Assembly: GCA_038528385.1 (NCBI GenBank)
Contig: JBCBET010000009.1
Location: 74,553 to 138,552, forward strand
Direction of reading: 5' to 3'
DNA length: 64,000 nt
Source: Shimia_B sp038528385
GTDB taxonomy: Bacteria > Pseudomonadota > Alphaproteobacteria > Rhodobacterales > Rhodobacteraceae
The notes under the pieces are model-generated. The model saw only the letters and a list, made by a program, of their open reading frames with translations. It searched no databases and had not been told where the DNA came from. A program made the translations under genes and the position numbers. Positions 8,847-17,097 of this stretch are shown here, in pieces (position 1 is the stretch's first letter; each line of letters begins with the position of its first letter).

Positions 8847-9011
8847 ATGGAAACGTTTCCGCTTCTCGCCATTCTCGCCTTCACGACCTTCGGGCTGATC
8901 ATCGCAGGCGCGCTCTGGTCCCGGAAGAAAACGCTGGATCGCAAGGAGGACGACACCGTCCCCAAGAGCTCGCTCGCAGTCGACGCGCCGAGCGACCGCA
9001 AGGCACCCTGA
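8847..9011 (+). CDS. 54-residue single-pass membrane peptide
   Basis: A small open frame with a good ribosome site (AGGAAAGGA at 8831-8839, seven bases before ATG) encodes 54 residues. Residues about 4-24 (FPLLAILAFTTFGLIIAGAL) form one membrane helix. They are followed by a basic stop-transfer WSRKKT and a hydrophilic acidic tail ending in DRKAP. The frame ends just before a strong terminator hairpin, which supports it being a real transcription unit. I do not recognise a family. It lies between folP and the convergent ilvC. Confidence 0.65.
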   Translation: METFPLLAILAFTTFGLIIAGALWSRKKTLDRKEDDTVPKSSLAVDAPSDRKAP

Positions 9012-9019
9012 CGAAAGAA

Positions 9020-9052
9020 AAAGGGCCCCGCGGCAGATGCCCGGGGCCCTTT
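9020..9052. terminator. Bidirectional rho-independent terminator
   Basis: AAAGGGCCCCG (9020-9030) pairs perfectly with CGGGGCCCTTT (9042-9052) around an 11-base loop, giving A-runs on one side and T-runs on the other. It sits between the convergent small-peptide gene and ilvC and should serve both. Confidence 0.9.
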
Positions 9053-9071
9053 CAATGTGCCAGCGCGCGTC

Positions 9072-10094
<1,023 letters not shown>

Positions 10095-10202
10095 TGTGTC
10101 CTCCCTTGGATGAAACTGGCGCTGTCCTACCCCATCAAGGCGCGGGACCCACCCCTTCACTTTTCCAAAAATACCTATATTCCGGCGTATCCATGCGCGC
10201 CG

Positions 10203-10676
10203 ATGCCTGATATTGAACATTCCATGCTCGATGCCACCGATCGCCGCCTTCTCCGCTACCTCCAGGACGACCCGGATCAGCCGCTCTCCGCCCTCGCGGA
10301 CGCCGCGCGCATGCCGCAGGCCACTGCGGCCCGCAGGCTGGACAGGCTCCGCGCCGACGGCATCTTCCGCGCCACGCGCGCCGTGATCGACTGGCGTGCG
10401 CTGGGCTACGCGGTGGAGGTCTCGCTGCGCATCACGCTCGAGAAATCGCCCCGGGCGTTCGAGGAGTTTCTCACCGCGGCCCGCGCTGTGCCCGAGGTCA
10501 TCGAACTCCAGACCTTCCTCGGCCGGGTGGATGTGCGGCTCTCGGTCATCGCGCGCGACATGGGGCATTACCAGGACCTCTACCGCGCCCACATCCTGAC
10601 GCTGCCGCACATCGCCGACATCGAGGCGCTCATGCAGGTGGCCGAGGTCTCGCGCCGGGAGGGGCTGCCGCTGTGA
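10203..10676 (+). CDS. Lrp/AsnC-family transcriptional regulator
   Basis: This is a 157-residue feast/famine regulator with an N-terminal winged helix (LDATDRRLLRYLQDDPDQPL to AARRLDRLRADGIF) and a C-terminal RAM ligand-binding domain (YAVEVSLRITLE, FLGRVDVRLSVIARD, LPHIADIEAL). ATG 10203 is used; ATG 10224 (MLDATD) would also suit the family and I cannot separate them because neither has a clear ribosome site. It is divergent from ilvC and followed at 30 bases by a second, distinct Lrp gene. Such proteins usually control amino-acid genes next to them, so ilvC or the downstream aminotransferase are the natural targets. Confidence 0.9.
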   Translation: MPDIEHSMLDATDRRLLRYLQDDPDQPLSALADAARMPQATAARRLDRLRADGIFRATRAVIDWRALGYAVEVSLRITLEKSPRAFEEFLTAARAVPEVIELQTFLGRVDVRLSVIARDMGHYQDLYRAHILTLPHIADIEALMQVAEVSRREGLPL

Positions 10677-10706
10677 TCCCCGCATGATCCACGCCATGAT
10701 CCCTCG

Positions 10707-11192
10707 ATGATCTCCGCGATGACCCCCGACGCCACGGATATCGCGCTCCTGAAAGCGCTCCATGCCGATGCCACGGAGGGCACGGCGGAGCTCGGCCGCC
10801 GCGTGGGGCTCTCTCAGCCCGCCACCTGGCGCAGGCTCAAGAAGCTGCGCGCGGCCGGCGTGCTCAAAGGCGCGCGGCTCGACCTCGATGAAAAGGCGCT
10901 GGGTTTCGGCGTCACGGTCTTCCTCGGCATCAAGCTCGCCACGCGCGGCCGCGTCAGCCTCGAGGATTTCGAGCGGGCCATCTCCGCCATCCCGGAAGTG
11001 CAGCGCGTCGATCACGTGCTCGGGCTCTACGATTACCGCGTGCGCGTCACCGCGCGCGACATTGCCGATTTCGAGCGCATCCTGCGTCGCCGCATCATGA
11101 CGCTGCCGGGCGTGGGCGACATCGAATCGAACGTGCTCTTGTCCGAAGAGGTGCGGGAGGGCCCGCTGGATGCGCTCACGCCCCGGGCCTGA
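10707..11192 (+). CDS. Lrp/AsnC-family transcriptional regulator
   Basis: The second of two tandem feast/famine regulators (161 residues). The winged helix spans about residues 6-60 (DATDIALLKALHADATEG, LGRRVGLSQPATWRRLKKL) and the RAM domain follows (FGVTVFLGIKLA, VDHVLGLYDYRVRVTARD, LPGVGDIESNVLLSE). It is not a copy of its neighbour: the helix-turn-helix residues differ, so the two should bind different sites and perhaps heterodimerise. ATG 10719 (MTPDATD) is an alternative start. The stop codon lies inside a dispersed GC-palindrome element. Confidence 0.9.
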   Translation: MISAMTPDATDIALLKALHADATEGTAELGRRVGLSQPATWRRLKKLRAAGVLKGARLDLDEKALGFGVTVFLGIKLATRGRVSLEDFERAISAIPEVQRVDHVLGLYDYRVRVTARDIADFERILRRRIMTLPGVGDIESNVLLSEEVREGPLDALTPRA

Positions 11193-11245
11193 TCCGGGGC
11201 CTCCCCTTCCCGAGGCGGAGGTCCCGGGTCAGGCCCGGGACGGGG
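11181..11245. repeat. GC-rich double-hairpin dispersed repeat, copy A
   Basis: CCCCGG/CCGGGG (11181-11199) is followed by the palindrome GTCCCGGGTC AGGCCCGGGAC (11221-11241), joined by a GGAG tract. The element at 41181-41253 has the same order of two hairpins and shares GGAGGTCCCGGGTCA exactly. It overlaps the stop codon of the regulator gene and may double as its terminator or as an RNA-end structure. Confidence 0.65.
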
Positions 11246-11311
11246 ATCGCGTATCGGAAACTGCCGATCCCGATTCCGGACGAAACGTCCCGCGACCCCC
11301 GGAAATTTGTC

Positions 11312-11335
11312 CAAAGTATACCAAAATAGACTTTG
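11312..11335. promoter_or_regulatory. CAAAGT-N12-ACTTTG inverted repeat
   Basis: A 24-bp AT-rich inverted repeat lies 50 bases upstream of the aminotransferase start in otherwise GC-rich DNA. Its position just upstream of a metabolic gene that follows two Lrp genes makes it a candidate Lrp operator, by inference only. Confidence 0.4.
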
Positions 11336-11385
11336 CTCTCCGTCCCGCGCCCTCCTACTCACGAAGTCCGCACAGGGAGGACATG

Positions 11386-12510
11386 ATGGCACTACTGGAC
11401 ACGGTGGACCCGCAGGGGCTCGACGAATTCTCGGTCGTTTTCACCGACCGCTCGCTCAATTCCATGAGCGCCTCGTTCGGTCAGGTAATGCGCGATCTCT
11501 CCGCCGCGCTGAAGGAGGTCTACGGCGCACAGGGCGTGGCGATCATCCCCGGCGGCGGCACCTACGCCATGGAGGCCGTGGCCCGCCAATTCGGGCAGGA
11601 GGCGCGCGCGCTGGTCGTGCGCAACGGCTGGTTTTCCTACCGCTGGAGCCAGATTTTCGAGAGCGGGCAATTCACCTCCGAGACCGAGGTGATTAAGGCG
11701 CGCCGCACCGGCAACGCGTCGCAATCCCCCTTCCGGCCCGCGCCCATCGAAGAGGTCGTGGCGAAGATCCACGAGGTGAAGCCCGACATCGTCTTTGCAC
11801 CCCATGTGGAGACATCCGCGGGCGTGATCCTGCCGGACGACTACATCGCCGCCCTGGCGGAGGCTGCCCACGAGGTGGGCGCGCTCATGGTGCTCGATTG
11901 CATCGCCTCGGGTTGCATCTGGGTGGACATGGCCGCCACCGGCGTCGACGTGCTCATCTCCGCACCGCAGAAGGGTTGGTCCTCCACCCCGTCGGCGGGG
12001 CTCGTGATGCTGTCAGAGCGCGCCATCGCGCGGGTGAAGGCCACGCAGTCCAACAGCTTCGCCATCGACCTGGGCAAGTGGCTCTCCATCATGGAGACCT
12101 ATGAGGCGGGCAAGCACGCCTACCACGCCACGATGCCCACCGACGGCCTCGTCCATTTCCGCAACGCCGTGGCCGAGACGCGCGCATTCGGCTTCGAGAA
12201 TGCGAAGGCCGCGCAGTGGGAGCTTGGGCTCCAGGTGCGCGCGCTCATGTCGGAAAAGGGTGTGAAATCGGTGGCCTCCGAGGGTTTCCAGGCGCCGGGC
12301 GTGGTGGTGAGCTACACCGCCGAGGCCGACGTCCAGAACGGGGCGCGCTTTGCCGCCGAGGGCATGCAGATCGCCGCAGGTGTCCCGCTGCAATGCGACG
12401 AGCCGGAGGATTTCCGCACCTTCCGCATCGGCCTTTTCGGTCTCGACAAGCTCCGCGACGTCGACGCCACGGTGGCCCGCCTGCGCCGCGTCGTGGACAA
12501 GGTGCTCTAG
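11386..12510 (+). CDS. Class V PLP aminotransferase
   Basis: This 374-residue protein has the class V (alanine/serine–glyoxylate type) aminotransferase fold. It shows GGGTYAMEAVARQ near residue 50, the cofactor-binding aspartate in VLDCIASG, and the Schiff-base lysine in ISAPQKGWSSTP near residue 202. C-terminal FRIGLFGLDKL matches the family. The substrate pair cannot be told from sequence; glyoxylate or a similar 2-oxo acid is likely. ATG 11386 is preferred over ATG 11383 because AGGGAGG ends five bases before it. It is preceded by two Lrp regulators and an inverted repeat, and its stop overlaps that of the convergent hydroxylase gene. Confidence 0.88.
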   Translation: MALLDTVDPQGLDEFSVVFTDRSLNSMSASFGQVMRDLSAALKEVYGAQGVAIIPGGGTYAMEAVARQFGQEARALVVRNGWFSYRWSQIFESGQFTSETEVIKARRTGNASQSPFRPAPIEEVVAKIHEVKPDIVFAPHVETSAGVILPDDYIAALAEAAHEVGALMVLDCIASGCIWVDMAATGVDVLISAPQKGWSSTPSAGLVMLSERAIARVKATQSNSFAIDLGKWLSIMETYEAGKHAYHATMPTDGLVHFRNAVAETRAFGFENAKAAQWELGLQVRALMSEKGVKSVASEGFQAPGVVVSYTAEADVQNGARFAAEGMQIAAGVPLQCDEPEDFRTFRIGLFGLDKLRDVDATVARLRRVVDKVL

Positions 12511-13718
12511 CTCCCGGACGTCCGACGGCGCCCCATGCCGAGCTTCATGAGAGAGGTGCGGATCGGGGCGATGTCGTGGATCGCGCGGATGCCCAGGGCC
12601 CGCGCGTCCTTTACCGCGCCCAAATCGGCCATGGAGGTGCGATTGAGCACGCTCACGCCGAGCACCCGGGTGCGCACGTCACCGTAGCGCGCCTCCTGGT
12701 AGCGTTTGAGCATGCTCTCGGCCCCGAGGGTCTCAGCATCCTCCGTCGCGAGGTCGAGGAGCGTTGAGAGATCCGCGAGGCTCATGTTGAGCCCTTGCGC
12801 GCCGATGGGAGGCACCACATGGGCCGCCTCGGCCACGATCGCCGTGCGCGGCCCGAAGAAGCTGTCGGCCAACTGGCTGATGATAGGCCAGGATGTGCGG
12901 CGGGAGGCGAGGCGCAGCACACCGAAAAGGCCCGCCGAGCGCGCCGTGGCGGCCGCCTCGAAGGCCTCGGTGTCGAGCTTCAAGAGCTCTTGCGCGTTCG
13001 CTTCCGTCTCCATCCAGACGACCGCGGAGCAAGGTTTGCCCTCGTGATCGGGCAGGGGGACGAGCGTGAACGGCCCGCCGGTGCGGTGAATTTCGGTGGA
13101 CACGTTCTCATGGGGCGTGTCGTGGGTGACGCTGAAGGTGAGCGCGCGCTGCCCGAATTCCATGCGCCGTGCAGCGATGCCCAGAGCCTTGCGGATGAAA
13201 CTGTCGCGCCCGTCGGCGGCGATCGCAAGGCGCGCGGAGATGCGGCTGCCGTCGCTCAGCGTGGCCAGCGCCTCGGCCGTGCGACCAAGGAAGCGTGTGG
13301 TGGCCACGCCGGGTCGGAAGCTCACATTGGGCAACGCTTTCAGGCGTTCGAGAAGCACGCGGCGGATGAGCCAGTTCGGCACGTTGTAGCCGAAGGGGCC
13401 GTCGCTCACGTCCCGGCTCTCGAAATCGCGGCTGACGCGCGCCACGGGCTCACCGCCGCCTGCATCGACGATGCGCATGGTGGCGAGCGGCGTGCTCTCC
13501 GGCGCCATCAGCGGCCAGACGCCCGCGCGATTGAGAAAATCCTGGGCCGGTTGCAGGAATGCCGTCGTGCGCAGATCTGCCTCCTCCGCGTCACGTTCGG
13601 TGACGGGGGGCGAGGGATCCACGCAGATGACGTTGAAGCCGGCGCTGCCGAACGCGGCGGCAGCGGTGAGGCCGGCGACGCCGCCGCCGGAGATGAGGAT
13701 GTCTGTGCGGTCAAGCAT
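12507..13718 (-). CDS. UbiH/UbiF/COQ6-type FAD hydroxylase
   Basis: The 403-residue flavoprotein monooxygenase most likely hydroxylates the ubiquinone ring precursor. It has the FAD Rossmann motif ISGGGVAGLTAAAAFG at the N-terminus, a conserved DGRDSFIRKALGI near residue 170, and the flavin/ribityl motif AAHVVPPIGAQGLNMSLAD near 300. The usual GDAAH reads AEAAH here. Which ring position it modifies (UbiH, UbiF, UbiL or similar) cannot be decided by eye. It is the downstream gene of a two-gene unit, overlapping the HAD nucleotidase by eight bases. Confidence 0.88.
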   Translation of the reverse strand: MLDRTDILISGGGVAGLTAAAAFGSAGFNVICVDPSPPVTERDAEEADLRTTAFLQPAQDFLNRAGVWPLMAPESTPLATMRIVDAGGGEPVARVSRDFESRDVSDGPFGYNVPNWLIRRVLLERLKALPNVSFRPGVATTRFLGRTAEALATLSDGSRISARLAIAADGRDSFIRKALGIAARRMEFGQRALTFSVTHDTPHENVSTEIHRTGGPFTLVPLPDHEGKPCSAVVWMETEANAQELLKLDTEAFEAAATARSAGLFGVLRLASRRTSWPIISQLADSFFGPRTAIVAEAAHVVPPIGAQGLNMSLADLSTLLDLATEDAETLGAESMLKRYQEARYGDVRTRVLGVSVLNRTSMADLGAVKDARALGIRAIHDIAPIRTSLMKLGMGRRRTSGS

Positions 13719-14382
13719 GACCCCAATCTATGCCACCGCCCCTTTGCGGCAACGCAGCGAGGCCGATCTGAGACAAAAAGCCCACCAGATCCGCGGTGGT
13801 GTGGTGCACATGCGCCCCCTCCGCGTCGCCGGGCCCGACATAGACGGTCGTCATGCCGAGCGCGTGGGGCACTCTGAGGTTGCGCTGGCTGTCCTCGAAC
13901 ATCACCGACCGCTCGGGGGCGAGCCCGTCGAGCCCGAAGACGGAGGCATAGGCCTCCGCGGCGGGTTTGGGGACGTATTGGGCATGTTCGATGCCGTAGA
14001 GCGCGTCGAAGCTCTCCGACAGGCCGATGGCCGCGAGCACGTTTTGCGCGTACGGCACATCGCCATTGGTGAAGACGATCTTGCGCCCCGGCAGCGCCGC
14101 GATCGCGTCCCGCAGGCCGGGATGCGGAGAAAGCGACGTGAAATCAATGTCATGGACATCGGCGAGGAAGTCCTGCGGATCGACGTCGTGGTCCGACATC
14201 AGCCCGGCCAGCGTCGTGCCGTGCTCCGCCCAGTACCGCGCCCGGAGGTCGTGGGCCGCCGCCTCGGTCACGGAGAGCTCGCGCGCGATGAAGGCCGCCA
14301 TGCGCCGTTCGATCTGGTCGAAGAGGCGCGCCTCGGGCGGGTAGAGCGTGTTGTCGAGGTCGAAAATCCAGGTGTCGAACAT
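13711..14382 (-). CDS. HAD-family pyrimidine 5'-nucleotidase
   Basis: The 223-residue HAD hydrolase carries all four motifs: FDLDNTLYPP (nucleophile Asp, residue 8), VFTNGD (motif II), PKPAAEAY (motif III lysine) and MFEDSQRNL (motif IV). The DNTLYP form with a helical cap is typical of the YjjG/SDT1 pyrimidine 5'-nucleotidase group, which dephosphorylates UMP/CMP or damaged nucleotides. It overlaps the following hydroxylase gene and is divergent from a GntR regulator. Confidence 0.88.
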   Translation of the reverse strand: MFDTWIFDLDNTLYPPEARLFDQIERRMAAFIARELSVTEAAAHDLRARYWAEHGTTLAGLMSDHDVDPQDFLADVHDIDFTSLSPHPGLRDAIAALPGRKIVFTNGDVPYAQNVLAAIGLSESFDALYGIEHAQYVPKPAAEAYASVFGLDGLAPERSVMFEDSQRNLRVPHALGMTTVYVGPGDAEGAHVHHTTADLVGFLSQIGLAALPQRGGGIDWGHA

Positions 14383-14450
14383 ATTCTACAGGCTAGCCTG
14401 GCGCGGCGCACAATCCAATCGGGACACCGACAGGCTTGATTGACACCCTT

Positions 14451-14470
14451 CTGTCGGAGTAAGCTGACAG
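14451..14470. promoter_or_regulatory. CTGTC-N10-GACAG inverted repeat
   Basis: An inverted repeat lies 22 bases upstream of the GntR-family ATG and in the divergent spacer shared with the HAD gene. GntR regulators commonly repress themselves through such half-sites, so it is a candidate operator. Confidence 0.4.
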
Positions 14471-14492
14471 GCGTTGACAAGAGGCGCGTTCC

Positions 14493-15128
14493 ATGGACGT
14501 CAAAGTTCCCGTTCGGGATGCCTATACGATGATCCTCGAGGCCATCGATATGGGCGTGTACAAACCCGGCGACCGGCTCGTGGAAAGCGAGCTCGCGGAC
14601 CGGTTCGGCGTGTCGCGCACGCCCATTCGCGAGGCGCTCCAGCGGCTCGAGACGCAGTCGATGCTGACCCGCGACGGTCGATCGCTCATCGTCTCCTCCC
14701 TCGATCACAACGAGCTCGCAGAGCTCTATGTCGTGCGCTCGGAGCTCGAGGGTCTCGCCGCCCAGCTCGCCGCGCAGCACGCCACCAGCGAGGAGATCGA
14801 GGTGCTTCAGAGCATGATCGACGCCGACCGCGCGTTCATCGCCGACCCCCAGGCGCTGTCGCAATCGAACCGGCGCTTTCACAAGCTCGTCCACCTGGCC
14901 TCCCACAACCGCTTTCTGGTGCAGCAGCTCGACCTCGTGCATCGCTTCATGGCGCTCATGGCCACCACGTCGCTGGCCGTGGAGGGCCGCGGGGAGGTCG
15001 CGCTCGCCGAGCATCAGGCGGTGGTAGACGCGATCCGCGCCCGGGACGGGCAGGCCGCCGACGCCGCGCTCCGCGCCCATCTCAGCAAGGCCTTCATCAC
15101 ACGGCTCAAGAACGAAGCCGCCGAGTGA
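14493..15128 (+). CDS. GntR-family regulator, FCD subfamily
   Basis: The 211-residue regulator has an N-terminal GntR winged helix (DRLVESELADRFGVSRTPIREALQRLE, about residues 28-55) and an all-helical FCD effector domain. The metal-binding positions of that domain are suggested by NRRFHKLVHLASHN and AEHQAVVDAIRARD. FCD regulators usually sense carboxylic acids. No catabolic operon is adjacent: upstream is the divergent HAD gene, and downstream is a convergent glycosyltransferase six bases away. Its target is therefore unknown. Confidence 0.93.
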   Translation: MDVKVPVRDAYTMILEAIDMGVYKPGDRLVESELADRFGVSRTPIREALQRLETQSMLTRDGRSLIVSSLDHNELAELYVVRSELEGLAAQLAAQHATSEEIEVLQSMIDADRAFIADPQALSQSNRRFHKLVHLASHNRFLVQQLDLVHRFMALMATTSLAVEGRGEVALAEHQAVVDAIRARDGQAADAALRAHLSKAFITRLKNEAAE

Positions 15129-15134
15129 GCACCG

Positions 15135-17021
15135 TCAGCTCTCGGGGGCCAGCGCGGCCCCGTGCACGGTCTTGTCCCAGTAATACGGCTTCCCGATGAC
15201 CTCCGCGGCTGCCTTGTAGGCCGCCGCCGTGCCCAGCGGGAAATAGACGAGGAGGAGCGGCATCCAGCGCCACAGTCCCCGGTGCCGCGTCCTCCGCAGC
15301 CCGAGCGCCACGAGGCTGAAACCGATGACCTCGCTCCCGAGAAAGAGCCCGATGAGCCACGCGAACGCCCCCTCTGGCAGGAACGGAAGGAGCGGGTGCC
15401 CCCATCCGAGCAGGATAAACCAGAAGCTCCACAGCACAGGGGCGAGCAGGAATTGCGACAGCGTGCAGAGGAATATGAGCTGCACCCCAAGAAAGCCCCA
15501 CGGGCCCAGATCGGACCAGAGCGCCGCGGGCCGCCGCATATGGGCGGCATAGGTCAGCGCGTAGCCCTTGAGCCAGCGGGAGCGTTGGCGCACCCAGGGC
15601 CAGGCCCAGCAATTGGCCTCCTCGTAGGTGACGGTGTCGATGAGCTCCGTCCGGTAGCCGCGCCGCGTGAGCCGCAGGCCGAGATCGGCATCCTCCGTAA
15701 CGTTGTGGGCATCCCATCCGTGCAGCTCCTCGAGCGCCGCGCGCCGGAAAAAGAGCGTCGTGCCGCCGAGCGGCACCGGCAGCCGGAACGCCGCGAGCGC
15801 GGGAAGAACCACGCGGAACCAGGCGGCGTATTCCATCGTGAAACAGCGGGAGAGCCAGTTCTGGTCGGGATTGTAGTAATCGAGACGCCCCTGAAGGCAG
15901 GCCACGTCACTGGCCGCATGGGCAAAGCCGCCGGCCACATGGAGGAGCTGGTCGGGCTCCGGCGCGTCCTCGGCGTCGTAGACCCCGACGATGGTGCCGC
16001 GGCAATGGTCGAGCGCGAAGTTGAGTGCGCGGGGCTTCGTCTTCACGCGCCCGGGCGGGACGGTGATCTGGCGAAACCAGTGCGGTAGCGGCGTCGCCGC
16101 GAGCGTGTCGCGGGTCGTGAAATCCTCGCTTTCGGTCACGAGGATCACCTCCAGCCGGTCGCGGGGATAGTTGAGCTTTTGCAGCCGCGCCAGGAGGTGT
16201 CGGGCGATGTCCGTCTCCTGATAGAGCGGGACGAGGATCGAGATCCTGGGGAGCGTCGCGGTCGTCAGTTCCCGAAGGTCCGCGGGCGCACGGGCTGCCG
16301 GCAGGAGCGCATGGAGCGCCGCCGCGAGTTTCAGCGCGGCCGTGGCGAGAAGCGTCAGCACGGCCCACCCCGTGGCGATCAAGAGGAGCGGCCCGCCCGC
16401 GAAGACGAGAGCGAGCGGGAGCCCCACGGCGAGCGCGACCACCAACCCCTCCCACCGCGACTGGAATAGTGCCCGGCAACTGTCGAGGAGCGGGACCCGT
16501 GTTTCCGCGAGCCGCGTCAGGCTCACGCGTTTTTGCGCGAGGATGGCGGCGGTGATGGCCTCGGCCTCCGCGATGGCGAGGTGACACCGGCCGAATGCCG
16601 CCTCGAGCGCCGGCAGCGCGGCCTCGAAGAGCGCGCGGGAGGGCGCGACGATGAGCGTGGCGCGCCCGAGTCGCCGCCACGGCACGACGCCGAGCCGGAT
16701 CGCCTGCGTGGTCCCAAGTGTGTCGAGCAGGCGTCGGTCCGGCGGATGGACGGCGAGGTCCGCCCATTGCACGCCGAGGACCTCCGCGCGGGCGCGGGCG
16801 ATCTCCTCGGGGCCCGCGAGGCGCCGCTGCAGGAGGATACCGGCGAGCTCCGCGCCCGACCGCTTCCTGGCGCGCCGCACGCTTTCGGCGCGATCGGGCG
16901 CCACGACGCCCGTGCGGACGAGTTCGTCGAGCATGTCCCAAGGCTTCGGCCCGCCTCTGGCGGGGGAGGGCACGCGCGCCCTGTCGGCCGCTTGGCCGGG
17001 GGTTGGCTGAACATCAGCCAT
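15135..17021 (-). CDS. GspE_N domain–GT2 glycosyltransferase membrane protein
   Basis: The 628-residue protein joins a regulatory N-terminus to a processive-type glycosyltransferase. Residues about 25-150 (ELAGILLQRRLAGPEEIARA, LGVQWADL, RLGVVPWRR) look like the GspE_N/MshEN domain of type II secretion ATPases, a fold that in some proteins binds c-di-GMP. Two membrane helices (about 190-245) precede the GT2 domain: ISILVPLYQE, VYDAEDAPEPDQL (DXD-like), NVTEDADLGLRL and QRSRWLKG (the QxxRW motif). At least four more helices close the protein. It probably polymerises or exports a surface polysaccharide. Two CtrA boxes lie 42-76 bases upstream. Confidence 0.87.
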   Translation of the reverse strand: MADVQPTPGQAADRARVPSPARGGPKPWDMLDELVRTGVVAPDRAESVRRARKRSGAELAGILLQRRLAGPEEIARARAEVLGVQWADLAVHPPDRRLLDTLGTTQAIRLGVVPWRRLGRATLIVAPSRALFEAALPALEAAFGRCHLAIAEAEAITAAILAQKRVSLTRLAETRVPLLDSCRALFQSRWEGLVVALAVGLPLALVFAGGPLLLIATGWAVLTLLATAALKLAAALHALLPAARAPADLRELTTATLPRISILVPLYQETDIARHLLARLQKLNYPRDRLEVILVTESEDFTTRDTLAATPLPHWFRQITVPPGRVKTKPRALNFALDHCRGTIVGVYDAEDAPEPDQLLHVAGGFAHAASDVACLQGRLDYYNPDQNWLSRCFTMEYAAWFRVVLPALAAFRLPVPLGGTTLFFRRAALEELHGWDAHNVTEDADLGLRLTRRGYRTELIDTVTYEEANCWAWPWVRQRSRWLKGYALTYAAHMRRPAALWSDLGPWGFLGVQLIFLCTLSQFLLAPVLWSFWFILLGWGHPLLPFLPEGAFAWLIGLFLGSEVIGFSLVALGLRRTRHRGLWRWMPLLLVYFPLGTAAAYKAAAEVIGKPYYWDKTVHGAALAPES

Positions 17022-17063
17022 GTCACAATCCCCTCATCCTGCGCCCGTGGTAGCGCAGTGAGG

Positions 17064-17097
17064 GTTAACGGAGGGTTAATGGTTAAAGGCCCGTTAA
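17064..17097 (-). promoter_or_regulatory. Two tandem CtrA boxes
   Basis: Read on the minus strand, TTAACGGGCCTTTAAC (17097-17082) and TTAACCCTCCGTTAAC (17079-17064) each fit the CtrA consensus TTAA-N7-TTAAC without mismatch; the junction also contains TTAACCAT. They are 18 bases apart and precede the glycosyltransferase start at 17021. The distal box overlaps the carA stop codon. Confidence 0.8.
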
